From positions 3,837,491-3,901,490 of the forward strand of contig JAJEKV010000034.1 in NCBI GenBank assembly GCA_021234155.1: a stretch of DNA of 64,000 nt, in the 5' to 3' direction. The translations under genes were made by a program, and so were the position numbers. Origin of the DNA: Isoetes taiwanensis. Its lineage: Eukaryota; Streptophyta; Lycopodiopsida; Isoetales; Isoetaceae. Within the stretch, counting starts at the first letter, position 1; each line of letters begins with the position of its first letter. The notes below the pieces were generated by a model. The model did no database searches and had not been told where the DNA came from. It worked only from the letters and a program-made list of their open reading frames with translations. Shown here in pieces: positions 47,241 to 58,517 of the stretch.

Positions 47241-48690
47241 TCTCCGTCAAATTTCGTGGCGAACTGGACTGTTGGACAACCATAGATTATAAAATCGCAA
47301 AGGAAGGACTTGAACTTATTCCGGTATGAAGCAGCCATCCAGCTGCTACTAGACCTTTTTCGATCCGGCATTGCATTGCTGGGGCCCTTTCGTCAATTCG
47401 CCAAAAGTGTACGTTAATGTTTTATCTATCGCTGAATGCAATGTCGGAGTTGAAATTCTGATTTTTGGAACAACGGAATAAAATATAGGGAAAACTACCA
47501 TATAAACCTCCAAAGTTTGAGTTTGGTATTGCGGAGGGCCGTCTCGCAATGGTTAGGACTATGATTTTGGTGTCGTATTGTATGAAAAATGGTATATTTT
47601 GGCATGTTTGAGCAGCTTAATTGCATTTAGTGGTCACCTATTTTGGGCTGTTTTGGATGTTTTTTTTTTTTGCCATTCTAGGACGTGGATAAGTCTTCAC
47701 GCCGCTATCTATTTTGGCGCAGAGCATGGGCGGATTGTGCAGGGAGAGCATGGCCGGCGGCTTGGGCTTCATTCTTTGTGTCTGTGTTCAGGCTGCCGGT
47801 TCTTGGAGCTGAATAGGGGAGATGCAGCTGCGGAAGGCATGCATGCAATGCATTGGTAGGCATCAAAGGCCTAATGTATGAGTAGGCGGGAGAGAGGCAC
47901 TGCTCAAATCCGGATGAAAAGGGGCAAAGCTTCTTGGTTTAGAATAGGGATTGCAAAGCTTCTTCTTGGTGGAGGGGGAGTGTGGAGAGAAGCGTGGATT
48001 GTTTAATAGAGCTGACCATGGTTGTAGAGGAGGCAAATACACGAAATGGGCGGTTTCAAGAAGATCTGATATTTTGAGTACCACCAGGTGGAGGTAGATT
48101 TGTCGAAGCAGACACATTTCCTTTCCTTCAGTGGTTTGGAGTCACCGGATCCTATTCTTTTCTGATACAGGGATAATTTTAGTAATATTGAGTGTTTTGG
48201 AAGAGGCGCTCTGAAATCGGCCATGAACGTCCAACTAGGCTCCAAACGCTGGCTATGGGAGTGATTATATTTTGTCAAGATTCTTTAAAACTACTCTGGT
48301 TATGATTGATTGCTGGAGGCAGAGGATTTAGGGATCTGGTAGCAGCCTGGTTGAGCAGAGGCTTCATTCTGACTGTTGGTTATTGGGTGTTGAAGAATAG
48401 GAATTGTGTGTTGTAATCTATTATATTAGAATGTGAATAGGTGTGTAATGGTGATGTGCAGATGTCTTCATTTGAATACCATGGTGATATGTGCAGAGGT
48501 TTTGAATTTAATGAATGGGTTAATTAAATGTTTATATCTTTGAAAATGACCTTAGAAAGTGGCAAAGCATTTTTGTGATAAAAAAAAATTAGCTGTTGAT
48601 TTGGCATGATGCCCAGGATATGCTGAAGATCAATGGCTCACATTGAATCCTAAGATCAAAACCCATAATACATGGAAAAAGAGATGAGTA
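47241..48690. other. PPR promoter side and spacer
   Basis: The first few hundred bases right of the PPR start should contain its 5' untranslated region and promoter. No TATA box is obvious. Short frames (47578-47859 plus, 47863-48278 minus) have no recognisable domain. CATGCATGCAATGCAT near 47838-47853 is a short palindromic run. Confidence 0.4.
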
Positions 48691-49432
48691 TCCATACTAG
48701 TTTATGCTAAAATGCCCCTGACTCAAATAAATACACCCTTACACACCACTCTTAATTACCAAAATACCAAATGCCCTACACAATTACTAAAATACCCTTA
48801 CACAGTCTTATTGCGACACTTACAAGGAGTCAGTATTCCCTGTGGTTTTAGCACATGATGATGCTATTGGAGGCATTTTACCACCAGCCACACGAGAACC
48901 TCCTAGATGTCCAAAAACCAAACGCACATGCATAATGCACAGGAGAAGAAGACGTAGAGAGGAGGAACAACATTGTGGAAGGCGTAATGGGAAGGGACAC
49001 AATGCGCGCCGTTGTAGAGCTCCAATTCAGTGATGATTGTGACTTCTGTAATCTCTTTGTTGAATTCAAACTTCTATTCTTGAGGCATTTTAGTGTAGGT
49101 TGAGTACGATTGGTACGTAAGGACATTTTGGTGAATAAGTTTGGTATGTAGGGGGTATTTCAATAACTAAGTTTTGTGTGGAGCATTTTAGTGATTAAGT
49201 TTGGTGTAGATTGATCAAAATTGGTATATAATAGCATTTTAGTAATTAAGTTTGATGTGTAGGGGTATTTTGGTAATTAAGCTTGGGGTGTAAGGGCAAA
49301 TTAAAAATTTATTTGTATGTTTATTTTACACAGTGTATTTATTTGAGCCAGGGGCATTTTGGTAATTTTGAAACTCATAAGGGCATTTTGGTAATTACAT
49401 TAAACTCGTAGGGGTATTTTGGTAGTTTTCCC
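48691..49432. mobile_element. MULE-type relic flanked by inverted GGGGTATTTTGGTAATT repeats
   Basis: The left arm (about 48705-48812) and right arm (about 49090-49432) carry the same motif in opposite orientation: GGGGCATTTTGGTAATT on the right and its complement on the left. GTGTATTTATTTGAG also occurs in both arms, inverted. The right arm has eight or more copies spaced 20-50 bp apart. Between the arms is a small coding remnant that resembles the end of a MuDR-type transposase. Long repeat-rich termini around a transposase scrap suggest a Mutator-like element, but target duplications were not identified. Confidence 0.45.
48842..49033 (+). pseudogene. MULE transposase C-terminal fragment (zinc-knuckle tail)
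   Basis: The 63-residue frame contains GGILPPATREPPRCPKTKR followed by a basic stretch and CGRRNGKGHNARRCRAPI. This matches the usual C-terminal layout of plant Mutator-like transposases: a PP-x-x-R-x-P-x-x-PK-x-KR segment, then a C-x2-C-x4-H-x4-C zinc knuckle. One zinc-binding Cys is replaced (CGRRNGKGH), so the knuckle is incomplete. The SWIM and catalytic DDE domains are missing. A minus-strand frame over the same bases is a shadow. Confidence 0.45.
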
Positions 49433-50775
49433 TAAAATATAACACCGTGGAACGAGGGAGTTCTTCCCTATTATAACAAACGCGGTGCTTTTATTGGCTT
49501 CCGATTATGGGTTCGATTCCGATGGGGTATTAGACTCGTGGAATTGCTTCTATTTTGCAAGTCAAATACCCAAAATGGATTATTAGGCTCGTAGATTCGC
49601 ATGCGTATTGTGTAAGACGAATACCCCAAAAAAGGATTTTGCAAGTCGAATATGTCAAGTGCAAAAAAATTGTCAAAACGTAAGCCCGAAACCATGCAAG
49701 GGAGTGCAAAACCCAACAGACTAGCCACATGTGTTACGCAACATTGCTGCAATTAAGACACTCCTGGTTCCTTAGTAAACAAAGTGATTGTTATGGTATT
49801 CAACTTGTAAGCAGGGTATTCAGCTCGCAGTTAGTTGGAATCCAACCCAAAACGGAAGCCAATACTTTGGCTGTAACAAACGAAGTTCGGAGTCCTAAGT
49901 TTGTTATGGTGCTCTACCACATACGATTGGCCTTATCGGATTACTACTGAAGGGGCAACAAGAAAATGAATATGTAGACGTCCCATGATTTAGCATAATA
50001 GTTAAAAGTGGAACGTGAGTAGAGGTCATTAGTCTTTTTGAATGGTGTTGTAATCTATGTTCAAAGTCAATAAGTTGGATGTGCAATCGTTTAGGTGATT
50101 TTGACATCGTTGAAAAATGTAGTCAAGATGTTTCAATTTTTGCTTGCAAATGCTGAAAGTTGGTCAAGAATTGCGGAGTCTTTTTGAGAAGAAATGCATA
50201 ACAAAAAACATAGCATTGATAGAAATATATCATCATCCATATGATAATGAATCAAATGCTGCAATAAGTCGTAGTTAAAGTTGGAATGCATACCAATGCA
50301 AAAGTGTTATGAGAATGTATTTCTATGATGTAACACCTATGTTCCAAGAGCTATGGAATGCACATTGAAAATGCAAGGTCTTCCTTTTAAGTTCAACACT
50401 ATAACCAAACACGCACCTTACACTTGTGCTGGACATTCAATGATATGTTTAAGTAACAACACATTTAACGTCAACACAAATGTAACTTGCTTTTGCTTGT
50501 AGGGGACTTTTAAAGTTGATGTCTCCTTTCATTTGCATCAGTTCACGACTATTCAAAAAAAAAAAAAAGAAATGTTAGCAATAGTAATACAATATGGAAA
50601 CAGGATCGCATTTATTCCCTGGCGTCCATTCTGCTGCTGACACGTGCCAGCCCCCTACAATCCGGAATGGAAGTTGGGTCTTCCAATTCTGGATGACTGG
50701 TTTAGCAGGTTTTCATGTTTTTTTTTTAGGGTTCTTCTCCTCCATGTTGCCGCATCTCGCAAGTCTGCTCTGTGA
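49433..50775. other. No recognisable gene
   Basis: Short frames only. GGGTTCGATTCC near 49507 matches a polymerase III B box, but no A box in proper spacing is seen. An A-run lies at about 50555-50570. Confidence 0.35.
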
Positions 50776-50935
50776 GCAAATCTTCAGGGTCGCAGGTCTT
50801 CCGGCATCTTTAGGGTCGCAGATCGAAGTTCGCACAGATCTTCGAGCAAATCTTCGGGTCTGCAAGCAAATTTTCGGGTCTACAGATCTTCGAGTCTGCA
50901 AATCTTCGGGTCTGCAAATCTTCATGTCGCTTAGA
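50776..50935. repeat. Minisatellite of a CTTCGGGTCTGCAAAT motif
   Basis: About seven imperfect copies of ATCTTCGGGTCTGCAA, 15-22 bp apart, run from about 50790 to 50930. Both strands stay open through the array (plus 50594-51004, minus 50713-50925), which is a side effect of the repeat. No recognisable protein results. Confidence 0.65.
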
Positions 50936-51240
50936 TCACAGGTAGTTGTTCTTCGGAGGACTTTACCAAGATCTCAGGTAGTGTTCTTTGGAAAAATGCT
51001 CTGATAATATGCCAAAAGATGAAGAACTCCCCTGTTTCTATTACCTACAATCGTGCTGGGTTTACGTTCTTGTAAATCTACTTGGCGAGGCTCAGATTTT
51101 AGTGAATTGATCCAGTTTTTTCTTATTACTAGCAGCGACCTTGTATGCTGGGATGCATAGGCGGCCTCCCTGAGCGCCTCGACGCAGTCATGGCCGCAGG
51201 GAACAAAGGGGGCAAATTTTGCTCCCCTGTTTCCATATTG

Positions 51241-51276
51241 ATGGGAAAAGGAAATTGGGTCCCAATTTCCTTTCCC
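51241..51276. repeat. Near-perfect 33-35 bp palindrome
   Basis: Arms 51247-51259 (AAAGGAAATTGGG) and 51261-51273 pair perfectly around a single T at 51260. Pairing extends further outward if one bulged base is allowed. The core AAATTGGG is shared with palindromes at the left end of the window and near 40082. Confidence 0.85.
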
Positions 51277-52305
51277 CCATACATCAAGATGAATATTTGA
51301 AGATGAATATTTCAATTCAAATTTATGACATCCTTTTGCAAACAAGTATATTATAATGGTATATTACAGTAAACTAGTGTTGTGTAAATTTGTTTTAGAC
51401 CTTAGAATATGTTAAAATTTTGGCAAATATTTATCAAATAAAAATATCCAATTTGGTGAAATTGCAACGAATCTCAGAGGATTTTATATTTCACGAGCGA
51501 ATCTTAATCAAAGGCTAGCATGCATAGTACATGCTCTAAATAATGGTACACTTGAAGTACATTGAAAATTTCAAGCGAATCCATGGACATAAAAGTGACA
51601 TCCACTGTGCTATCCATGGTAAATGTAGAACTATTATAGTAGCTTGATTAAGTGATAAGCGATCTAGTTCTCAAGGTCTAGTTCTCAAGGTCAATAATCA
51701 GATACCTTTAGAGATCTTACAATGTTGATGAATTGTAGGAGTACTAAAGTGTGCGTCTTCTTAACAAATTGATGGAGAAGTGAGTCGTTCTATCCTTATC
51801 TATAATTTATGAGAAAAAGTGATATTGTAATAGGCCTTTTTTTTAAAAAAAAAAGGCATATTGCAATATTGAATTCATTTATTTGAGTATGAGGGCATTA
51901 TATCTTTTCTTGTTCAAATTTTGGTACAAGGTCTTCATGCCCTTTTTCTCTTCTATTCTATTCTTTGTGCCTCCCCTCCCCAAAAAAAAAAAACCCAAGA
52001 AAAGGTCATTATTTTGTGTAAACCATCTCAAAGTGACACTTTTCCAAACAATTGAAATTTTCTTGAAGTATATTTTTAGAAAGAACTCTTGCTTTAAGAG
52101 AACATAAGTTTTAATGGAAAATAGAAGTGAATTGAAATTGTAGTATCTTCAAAAATTGAAGATAAACATGTTCACATGCAAAATTTACAGTATTTTCAAA
52201 AGGCTAGGTTATATGCAAAAGTGTGAGGACTGATGAGAGAAGGATCGAGCACATCATCATGTTCATTTATACCATCTTCATCACCTCCATTTGCTTCAGT
52301 ATCAC
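51277..52305. other. AT-rich spacer without gene
   Basis: No domain-bearing frame is seen. A T-run joined to an A-run at about 51835-51857 (GCC, T9, A11, GGC) forms a simple hairpin. Confidence 0.4.
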
Positions 52306-52700
52306 TTTCTCTTTTTTTTTTGAATGCAAGATATTTTATTGATAATATATAAAATGGTATACGACCTTATTAAAGGCCACTCAATGGCTAGATAGATAGG
52401 AAGCATTATAAACACACACAAGAGGAAAGGTTGTTGAAGCACTAACTAATTTAGTACTCCAACAAAGGCAGCTCAACCTCTTCGCTGTCACATGAGGAGT
52501 GTTTGAGTTATCTTCTTCGCCACTACCAACAGAGGATGAAGCATTGCCACCACCACTCCCTTCTTCATCTTCTTCCTCGTAATTACAAGCCTTCTTGAGC
52601 AAGTTGATCATCCTCTGGCATAGATGATTATTGGATTTCAGTTTGAAATCATAATACAATATGCGAACTTCTTTGAGGTTTAGCTCATCCCTACAACCCG
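52306..52700 (-). mobile_element. Probable LINE 3' end, minus strand
   Basis: Read on the minus strand, ATATTATCAATAAAATATCTTGC is followed by a run of about 11 A (plus-strand T at 52312-52322). This resembles the 3' ends at 38590 and 23990. An acidic, Ser- and Gly-rich frame (52381-52659) lies upstream and is not recognised. The 5' boundary and target duplications were not found. Confidence 0.4.
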
Positions 52701-53010
52701 CTTTCTTAGTTTTTTCTCCTTCCCTTGTATTCTCATTTTTAACTCATACCTTCCCTCAAAAGCATTTACTGCACATGTAACAAGCCAGTGAACCTTAAGT
52801 TTAATCACTAACCCTTCTTCTTTGATTGTATTTGATCCAGAAAAGTCGTCAATTGGGTAGTTAATTATGCTCCCATCTCCATTGTACTCGAAATATTATC
52901 TCTTTTGATCTTCATTTATGTTGTTGTGATCAAACTATGTAAGAATCTGGTGAAATACTATCTATCTCGTTCTTATTCATCCTTTGAGTTGTTGTTGTAA
53001 AATTGTTCTG
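52700..53010 (-). other. Unassigned coding-like stretch
   Basis: In broken minus-strand frames the stretch reads, for example, YNGDGSIINYPIDDF and EGLVIKLKVHWLVTCAVNAF, which I do not recognise. It separates the LINE tail from the Helitron helicase remnant and may be foreign sequence inserted in, or captured by, the Helitron. Confidence 0.3.
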
Positions 53011-53508
53011 CAAGTGCAATGATACATTTGGCATGAACATAAGACAACATGGTGTTGGTGTTAAAAAGAAAGCTCTTTCTCGAGCCGCCTGCACCATGGA
53101 CAAAAAACACATATCATTTTTCCAACATCACGTGCTCAGTGATTACATGGTCGAAGACAATACGTTGGTCATTATATAGGCGGACCATATCTTCTTGCAC
53201 CTCTGCGATGGCTTCCTGAAACACTTCATCTCAAAATATCATATATGGATCTATTGCACGCCCAGGAAGAATAAACTCAAACTCCCTTAAGGATCATCCA
53301 ACAGAGTTCATATGGTCTTCAATGTCTAGAAGTGCCATCAAGAAATCGATCACACACTTGCACACTTTCATCCTCTGCAACCCTTCATGTCTCGTGTTAT
53401 AAGTCATCTTTACTTCTTCCCACAGTTGTAGTGGATTCAATGGTTTGCAATTTAAGAGGATCATGGCGAACATATGTCGCAATTGTGATGGCATACTCCA
53501 TGCTGCTA
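53010..53508 (-). pseudogene. Helitron helicase remnant, left copy
   Basis: On the minus strand, reading from 53508 down, the sequence gives SMPSQLRHMFAMILLNCKPLNPLQLWEE, a segment conserved before the helicase core in Helitron Rep/Hel proteins. Then comes DQRIVFDHVI, and FFVHGAGGSRKSFLF, a degraded Walker A loop of the Pif1-like helicase. The match continues weakly to about 53010 (LSYVHAKCIIALA). At least two in-frame stops occur. Bases 53092-53508 recur at 59230-60197, on the far side of copia element 2. Confidence 0.75.
53092..53508. repeat. 417-bp direct duplication flanking copia element 2, left copy
   Basis: This equals 59230-59594 joined to 60146-60197, with about eight differences. 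It ends TGCTGCTA, sharing TA with the first bases of the truncated LTR. Confidence 0.92.
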
Positions 53509-54225
53509 TCAGCTTATAAGTTATCATTAAACATCTTGGTTCAAGGGATAAATACGTGTTGAGAAACAAGGTGTGAATGTTATAGCATAATCATGAAACA
53601 TGGGTGCTCAATCATTGAATATGGAATGAAATACCATTATTTCATTCAATGGTTCTAAATGGGTTATTTTTAATGATTCAAATTGCAATGGTTCACAAGG
53701 CCGACGAACAGCCTCAGGCCTGTGGGATAATGTTTCGAATGCCAGAGAAATGAACTTATGTCTGTGGGATAAATAAGAAACATGAAAAGCTCAAAGTAGA
53801 AGGTTGATCTGGCACGAAACCGCCGGATTTGCTAAGATATAGGGAGGAATCCGTTAAACAGAGGTCGGACATCTTGCTGGAAGGATCGGAGCAGTAAAAG
53901 AAGACACGATCCGGCAGCAAATAATCTGGTCAATGAGTGAACAGTAAATGAGTCAATGCTCGAGCTACAGTGACCATGCTACAGTGTTTTGCAATTATTT
54001 CAATGGTTATTATTGTGCTTAATAACCTTGTTATCAAGGGAGCATGACACCATAGAACTATAGGGAATTAGAGACCATATTGTGGCTTCCCTATATGTTC
54101 TTGTTTTGGTTAAAAAATACTTCATGTTGTTGGTGATTGAATGATTGGTGCTAATTCAAAGATAAAATCTTGCTAGACATTGGAAAGATTGTTGATCAAC
54201 TTGTTAATTCACTAAATTCTCTTCA
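53507..54225 (+). repeat. 5' LTR of copia element 2, 5'-truncated
   Basis: It starts TATCAGCTTATAAG, whereas the 3' LTR starts TGAAGGTTTATCAGC, so the terminal TGAAGGTT is missing. It ends CTCTTCA, directly before the primer-binding site. Confidence 0.9.
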
Positions 54226-54226
54226 T

Positions 54227-54238
54227 TGGTATCAGAGC
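54227..54238 (+). promoter_or_regulatory. Primer-binding site for initiator Met-tRNA
   Basis: TGGTATCAGAGC matches the canonical plant copia and gypsy primer-binding site, complementary to the 3' end of initiator Met-tRNA. It lies one base after the 5' LTR. Confidence 0.9.
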
Positions 54239-54244
54239 TATAAG

Positions 54245-54919
54245 ATGTCTAGTAGATTTGCTGCAAGTTTGTTGAATACTATTGATGTGTACAAAGGTGG
54301 CTCAGGGTTCCAGGTGTGGAAAGATGCCATTAAATATGTGTTAGAGGTGGAAGAACTCTGGGATCTAGTTGATCCAAATGGGACAGCTAGTGCTGAAGCA
54401 GGAATACTGACTAGAACAGATTCTACAGGATCAGCAGCTGGTACAGTAGCTCAGCCTACAGCTGGCAGTGCAAGTATGACAGGAGGAGGAGTTAGTGGCT
54501 CTAATGGAGGCAAATCTCTGCAAGCTAAAGCCAAAGAAGCTCAAGGGATCATATCTTATAAGGTAAGTCCCTCAATTCGTCTTAAGATTAGATCTCTTGG
54601 TCCTAGAGAGATGTGGAAATTTTTATTAAAACACTATGAGGAAAAAACATCTTCACAAATAGACTTGCTTGAAAATGAATTAAGGGGTTTGAAGCTGAGA
54701 GAGGATGAAGATGTGGGAGAGTTTTTTAGCAAATTTGATAACTTAATTGTTGATTTGAGTGGAGCTGGAGTTATAATCTCAGAAAGAAGTCAGGTCTTGC
54801 AAATATCCAGAGCTATAGGTGAAAATGAAACTTTAGCCTTGTTTATTAGAAATTCATGCAGATCCAGAGAAGAAGCTGAAGTTACTCTAAGAACTGAATG
54901 GGAACGAAAGAAATCTTAA
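54245..54919 (+). pseudogene. gag of copia element 2 (capsid part)
   Basis: It starts at the ATG at 54245 just after the primer-binding site. An upstream in-frame extension exists but lies in the LTR. The reading includes SRFAASLLNTIDVYKGGSG, QVWKDAIKYVLEVEELWDL, EMWKFLLKHYEEKTSSQIDLL and LRTEWERKKS, a usual copia gag order. The stop at 54917-54919 separates it from the zinc knuckles, which continue in the -1 frame. An intact relative would read through. The CTTAAGGC at the site does not match a known frameshift signal in the required direction, so I take it as damage. Confidence 0.85.
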
Positions 54920-56373
54920 GGCAAAGCCAGAGTGATGAAACTCCTGAAGTGTTGGTGGTCAAAAGAAAAGAAAAAGTGGTATGCTATAACTGCCATGAGT
55001 TAGGGCATTATAAAAATGAGTGCCCTAGACTTAAGAAGGAGTTTAATTGCTACACATGTGGAGGGAGAGGGCATGTAGCATCAAAGTATCCAACTCCAAA
55101 GAATTTTGGCAAATCTCGAGGAAGAAGAGAGTCGAGCAGGGGCAGATTTGGAAGAGGTAGAGGTCGAGGGCATGACAAGGCATACATTGCTCAAGAACAA
55201 GAAATTTCTTCCAAAGGAGTGGCTGAGGAGGAAGATGAAGATGAGATACATGCTGAATTTGTTGTGATAAATGATAGTATTGCTACTAACAAATCTGATC
55301 ACTTGATAGTTGATAGTGGAGCTGAAAGATCAGTAGTGCAATCTACTGATCTGTTGAAGAATATATCCACCACAAGTTCTAGGAAAATTCAAGTAGGGAA
55401 TGGAGCTCTTCAAGAGGTGAAGGGGACTGGTCTTTTACAGCTAGAAGATCTTAAAGGGAATGTTGTGAACATAGAGGATGTTCTGTGTGTGCCAGCAATA
55501 ATCAAAAATTTGATTTCTGTTAGCCAGTTATGTGATTTGGGGTATCGAGTGATTTTTGAAGGAGATAAATGTAATGTGTGTATGAATAATGAATTAAAGT
55601 TTGTTGCCAAAAGGGTTGGAAATCTTTTTGAAATGAATAATGTGATGCATCACAACATAAATGCAATACAAGAAGACATTGTTGACTTGTGGCACAGAAG
55701 GCTAGCACACACAAATTACAAAAATCTAAAATCCTTATTGAAGCATGGCTACATAAATTACCATGATAACCAGGCAAATGAGTTTATTTGTGAAGGATGT
55801 GCCTTAGGGAAATTAAAGAGGCTGCCATTCCATAAAAGTAAGACCAGAGCTCAGCAAGTTCTAGAATTAGTACATTCAGACTTATGTGGTCCCTTGAATG
55901 TGCAAAGTAGAAACAACAAAAGGTACTTTATAACATTCACAGATGACTATAGCAGGCAGTGCAAGACATACTGTTTAGCAAAGAAATCTCAAGCTTTGTG
56001 TGCATTCAAACAATATGTGGCAGAAATGGAAAGAGAAACTGGCCTCAAACTTAAATGCATTAGGTCTGATAGAAGGGGAGAATACCTTGCTAAACAATTT
56101 AAGCAATTTTGCATAGCTCATGGGATTAAGAGGCAGCTAACCTGCAGATATTCTCCTCAGCAAAACGGAGTCTCAGAAAGGAAGAATAGAACATTAATGG
56201 ATGCAGTTAGAGCAATGATTAAGGGAAGTGGTTTGCCTAATAAATTGTGGGAAGAGGCATTTTCTACTGCTGTTCTAATGCAAAACATGCTGCCATCATC
56301 CAGTCTAAAAGGGAACATTCCAGATATTCTATGGAATTCAAACAAAAGGCTAAACTATGAATGTTCCAGTTGA
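54898..56373 (+). pseudogene. Nucleocapsid, protease and integrase of copia element 2
   Basis: In order: a CCHC zinc knuckle (CYNCHELGHYKNEC) and a second Cys-rich knuckle (CYTCGGRGHVASKY, last Cys replaced by Tyr); a basic RGRFGRGRGRG stretch; the protease active site DSGAERSVV; the integrase zinc-binding region WHRRLAHTNYKNL with CEGCALGKLKRLPF; and the integrase core with HSDLCGPL, TFTDDYSR, RSDRRGEYL and SPQQNGVSERKN. The catalytic acidic residues appear present, although RSDRRGEY replaces the usual RSDNGGEY. The frame ends because of a deletion of roughly 50 bp relative to element 1 before the integrase C-terminal region. Confidence 0.88.
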
Positions 56374-57505
56374 GTTAAGGAAAAAACTAGACAACAAGGC
56401 AGAAATAGGATTTCTTGTAGGGTATGATGAGGAATCCAAAGGTTATAGGATATATGTTCCTGACACTAAATCTGTCATAATTAGCAGGGATGTTTTGTTC
56501 AATGAGAACATACTATACAAGGACAGATATAAGAAAGGAATCAAAACTGTCATAACAAAACCAGAGGCACAACCTGAGTTTGAAATTGATGATGCAGATG
56601 ATAATGAGGAAGAAAATCTAAATTCTGCAGAAATAGAGGTTCCAGCGATGGCAAATGTACCAGCAGAGGAACAAGGTCAAGAAGGGTCAAAGGACCATCA
56701 TATAGTGAAGAAGAAGAGGAAAACTCAGGCAGAAAAATTAATGGAAGAAGCTAAATTAGAAGAAGGAAAACTATATGGGAGAAATGAATCAGGGAGAAGT
56801 AGAAGAGTTGTCACATTTGAACATGAACAAATTATGGCCATGTTAGAGGATGAAGTTGTTCCCCAAAGCTTTGATGAAGTTCAACAAAGTAAAGACAAAG
56901 ACAAATGGATAGCAGCCATGGATGATGAGCTTAAATCATTTCAAGAGACCAAAACATATGAGCTGGTTAAATATGATGGTAAGCAAAATGTTATTGGAAG
57001 CAAATGGTTGTACAAAATTAAATTAAACCCTGATGGGAGTAAGAAATTCAAGGCAAGATTAGTTGCTCAGGGATACACACAGAAAAAGGGACGAGATTAT
57101 GATGAAACATACTCTCCTATAGTCAAACTTACAAACATCAGAGTTTTGTTAGCTATGGCCAATGCAATGAATTTGGAAATCCACCATATGGATGTGAAAA
57201 CAACATTTTTGAATGCAACTCTTGAAGAGGAGGCCTATATGAAACAGGCTCCAGGATATTCACATGGCAAGGATATGGTTTGGAAGCTCAACAGGGCTGT
57301 TTATAGTCTGAAACAGTCTCCAAGAGAATGGTACCTATGTATAAATCATTTCTTGCAAGAACAGGGATTTAAGAAATTGCAAAATGATGGGAATCTTTAT
57401 AGATTTGAGCAAAATGGAGAATATTGCATCATTGCCTTATATGTAGATGATTGCATTATGGTTGCAAGCTCTTTACAAATTCTGAACATATGCAAAGAAT
57501 TTTAA
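56357..57505 (+). pseudogene. Integrase C-terminus and reverse transcriptase of copia element 2
   Basis: The reading resumes with VELRKKLDNKAEIGFLVGYD, the conserved copia integrase C-terminal segment, and an acidic linker. The reverse transcriptase follows: KWLYKIKLNPDG, ARLVAQGYTQKKGRDY, ETYSPIVKLTNIR, HHMDVKTTFLNATLEEE and the catalytic LYVDDCIM. A frameshift near 57490-57505 ends the frame shortly after the YVDD motif. Apart from that single break the reverse transcriptase is well preserved. Confidence 0.88.
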
Positions 57506-58428
57506 AATCCAGGTTCCAAATGTCAGACCTAGGTGAGCTAAAAAAATTTCTTGGAATTGAAGTTGTGAGGAACAGGGTTTTGAAATGGATGAAGCTGCAC
57601 CAAAGCACACATATAGGAAATATGCTGAAGAGGTTTAACCTAACTGAAGCTAAACCTTCTAAGATCCCTATCATCACTGGTCACAGACTGATGGAGGTTC
57701 ATGATATCACGAATGAGGAGATTTCTGAAATGCAAAATGTGCCCTATAGAGCTCTGGTTGGTTGCCTACTGTTTTTAGCAAACAGTACTAGGCCTGACAT
57801 AGCATATGCAGTTAACATTTTGAGCAAGAGAAATCATGATGCTACCAAAGTACATTGGGAGGCAGCTAAAAGAGTGCTCAAATATCTAAAGGGAACTCAA
57901 ACACATGGTATTTGTTTTAACTCAGAAGATCTAACCATGATGAGTCATAGTGATGCAGATTGGGGAGGATATCTGCACACTAGAAGATCAACATCTGGCT
58001 ATGCAATCTTCTTAGGAGGAGGAGTGATAACCTGGAAATGCAAAAAGCAAGCTGCAGTAGCAATGAGCTCAGCTGAAGCAGAATATGCTGCATCTTCCCT
58101 TGTTGCCAAAGAATTAGTGTGGTTAAGAAGGTTGCTTAATGAAATAGGTTGTAGACAACAAGCACCAGCAGAAATCTGGACTGACAGTCAGAGTTGTATA
58201 GCAATTGTCAAGAATCCAGTCTATCATGATAGAACCAAACATATTGAGCTAAACATGCATTTTATAAGGGACCTAGCAGAGAAGAAGCTCATACAGATGA
58301 CATATGTTGATACAAATAATCAAGTTGCAGATGTATTCACTAAAGCTTTACCAGAAACTAAAGTTGCAAAGTTCAGGGCAAAATTAAATGTTGCAGACTT
58401 GTACTCCTATAACCTGAAGGAGGAGTGA
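57451..58428 (+). pseudogene. RT end and RNase H of copia element 2
   Basis: This continues after the frameshift with RFQMSDLGELKKFLGIEV, ANSTRPDIAYAVNILS and the RNase H domain: HSDADWGGYLHTRRSTSGY, MSSAEAEYAASSLVAKE, TDSQSCIAIVKNPVYHDRTK and NQVADVFTKALPE. The catalytic acidic residues (D in DADW, E in SAEAEY, D in TDSQS) are visible. The stop codon TGA overlaps the first polypurine tract. Confidence 0.88.
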
Positions 58429-58517
58429 AGGTTTATCAGCTTGCAAAGTTCAGGGCAAAATTAAATGTTGCAGACTTGTACACTTATAAGCTGAAGGAGG
58501 AGTGAAGGTTTATCAGC
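58364..58517. repeat. 77-bp tandem duplication spanning the pol end, polypurine tract and LTR start
   Basis: Units 58364-58440 and 58441-58517 differ at only a few bases. Each includes the last pol codons, the tract AAGGAGGAG and the first LTR bases TGAAGGTTTATCAGCTT. The element therefore has two polypurine tracts and two candidate LTR starts. Confidence 0.85.

Noticed and set aside
49505-49520. Polymerase III B box GGGTTCGATTCC as part of a tRNA or SINE.
   Set aside because: No A box at suitable distance and no cloverleaf.
54898-54925. Programmed frameshift between gag and pol of copia element 2, suggested by CTTAAGGC near the gag stop (compare the Ty1 signal CTTAGGC).
   Set aside because: The pol frame is -1 relative to gag, whereas the Ty1 signal acts in +1, and no X-XXY-YYZ heptamer is present. 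Two further frame breaks downstream favour simple damage.
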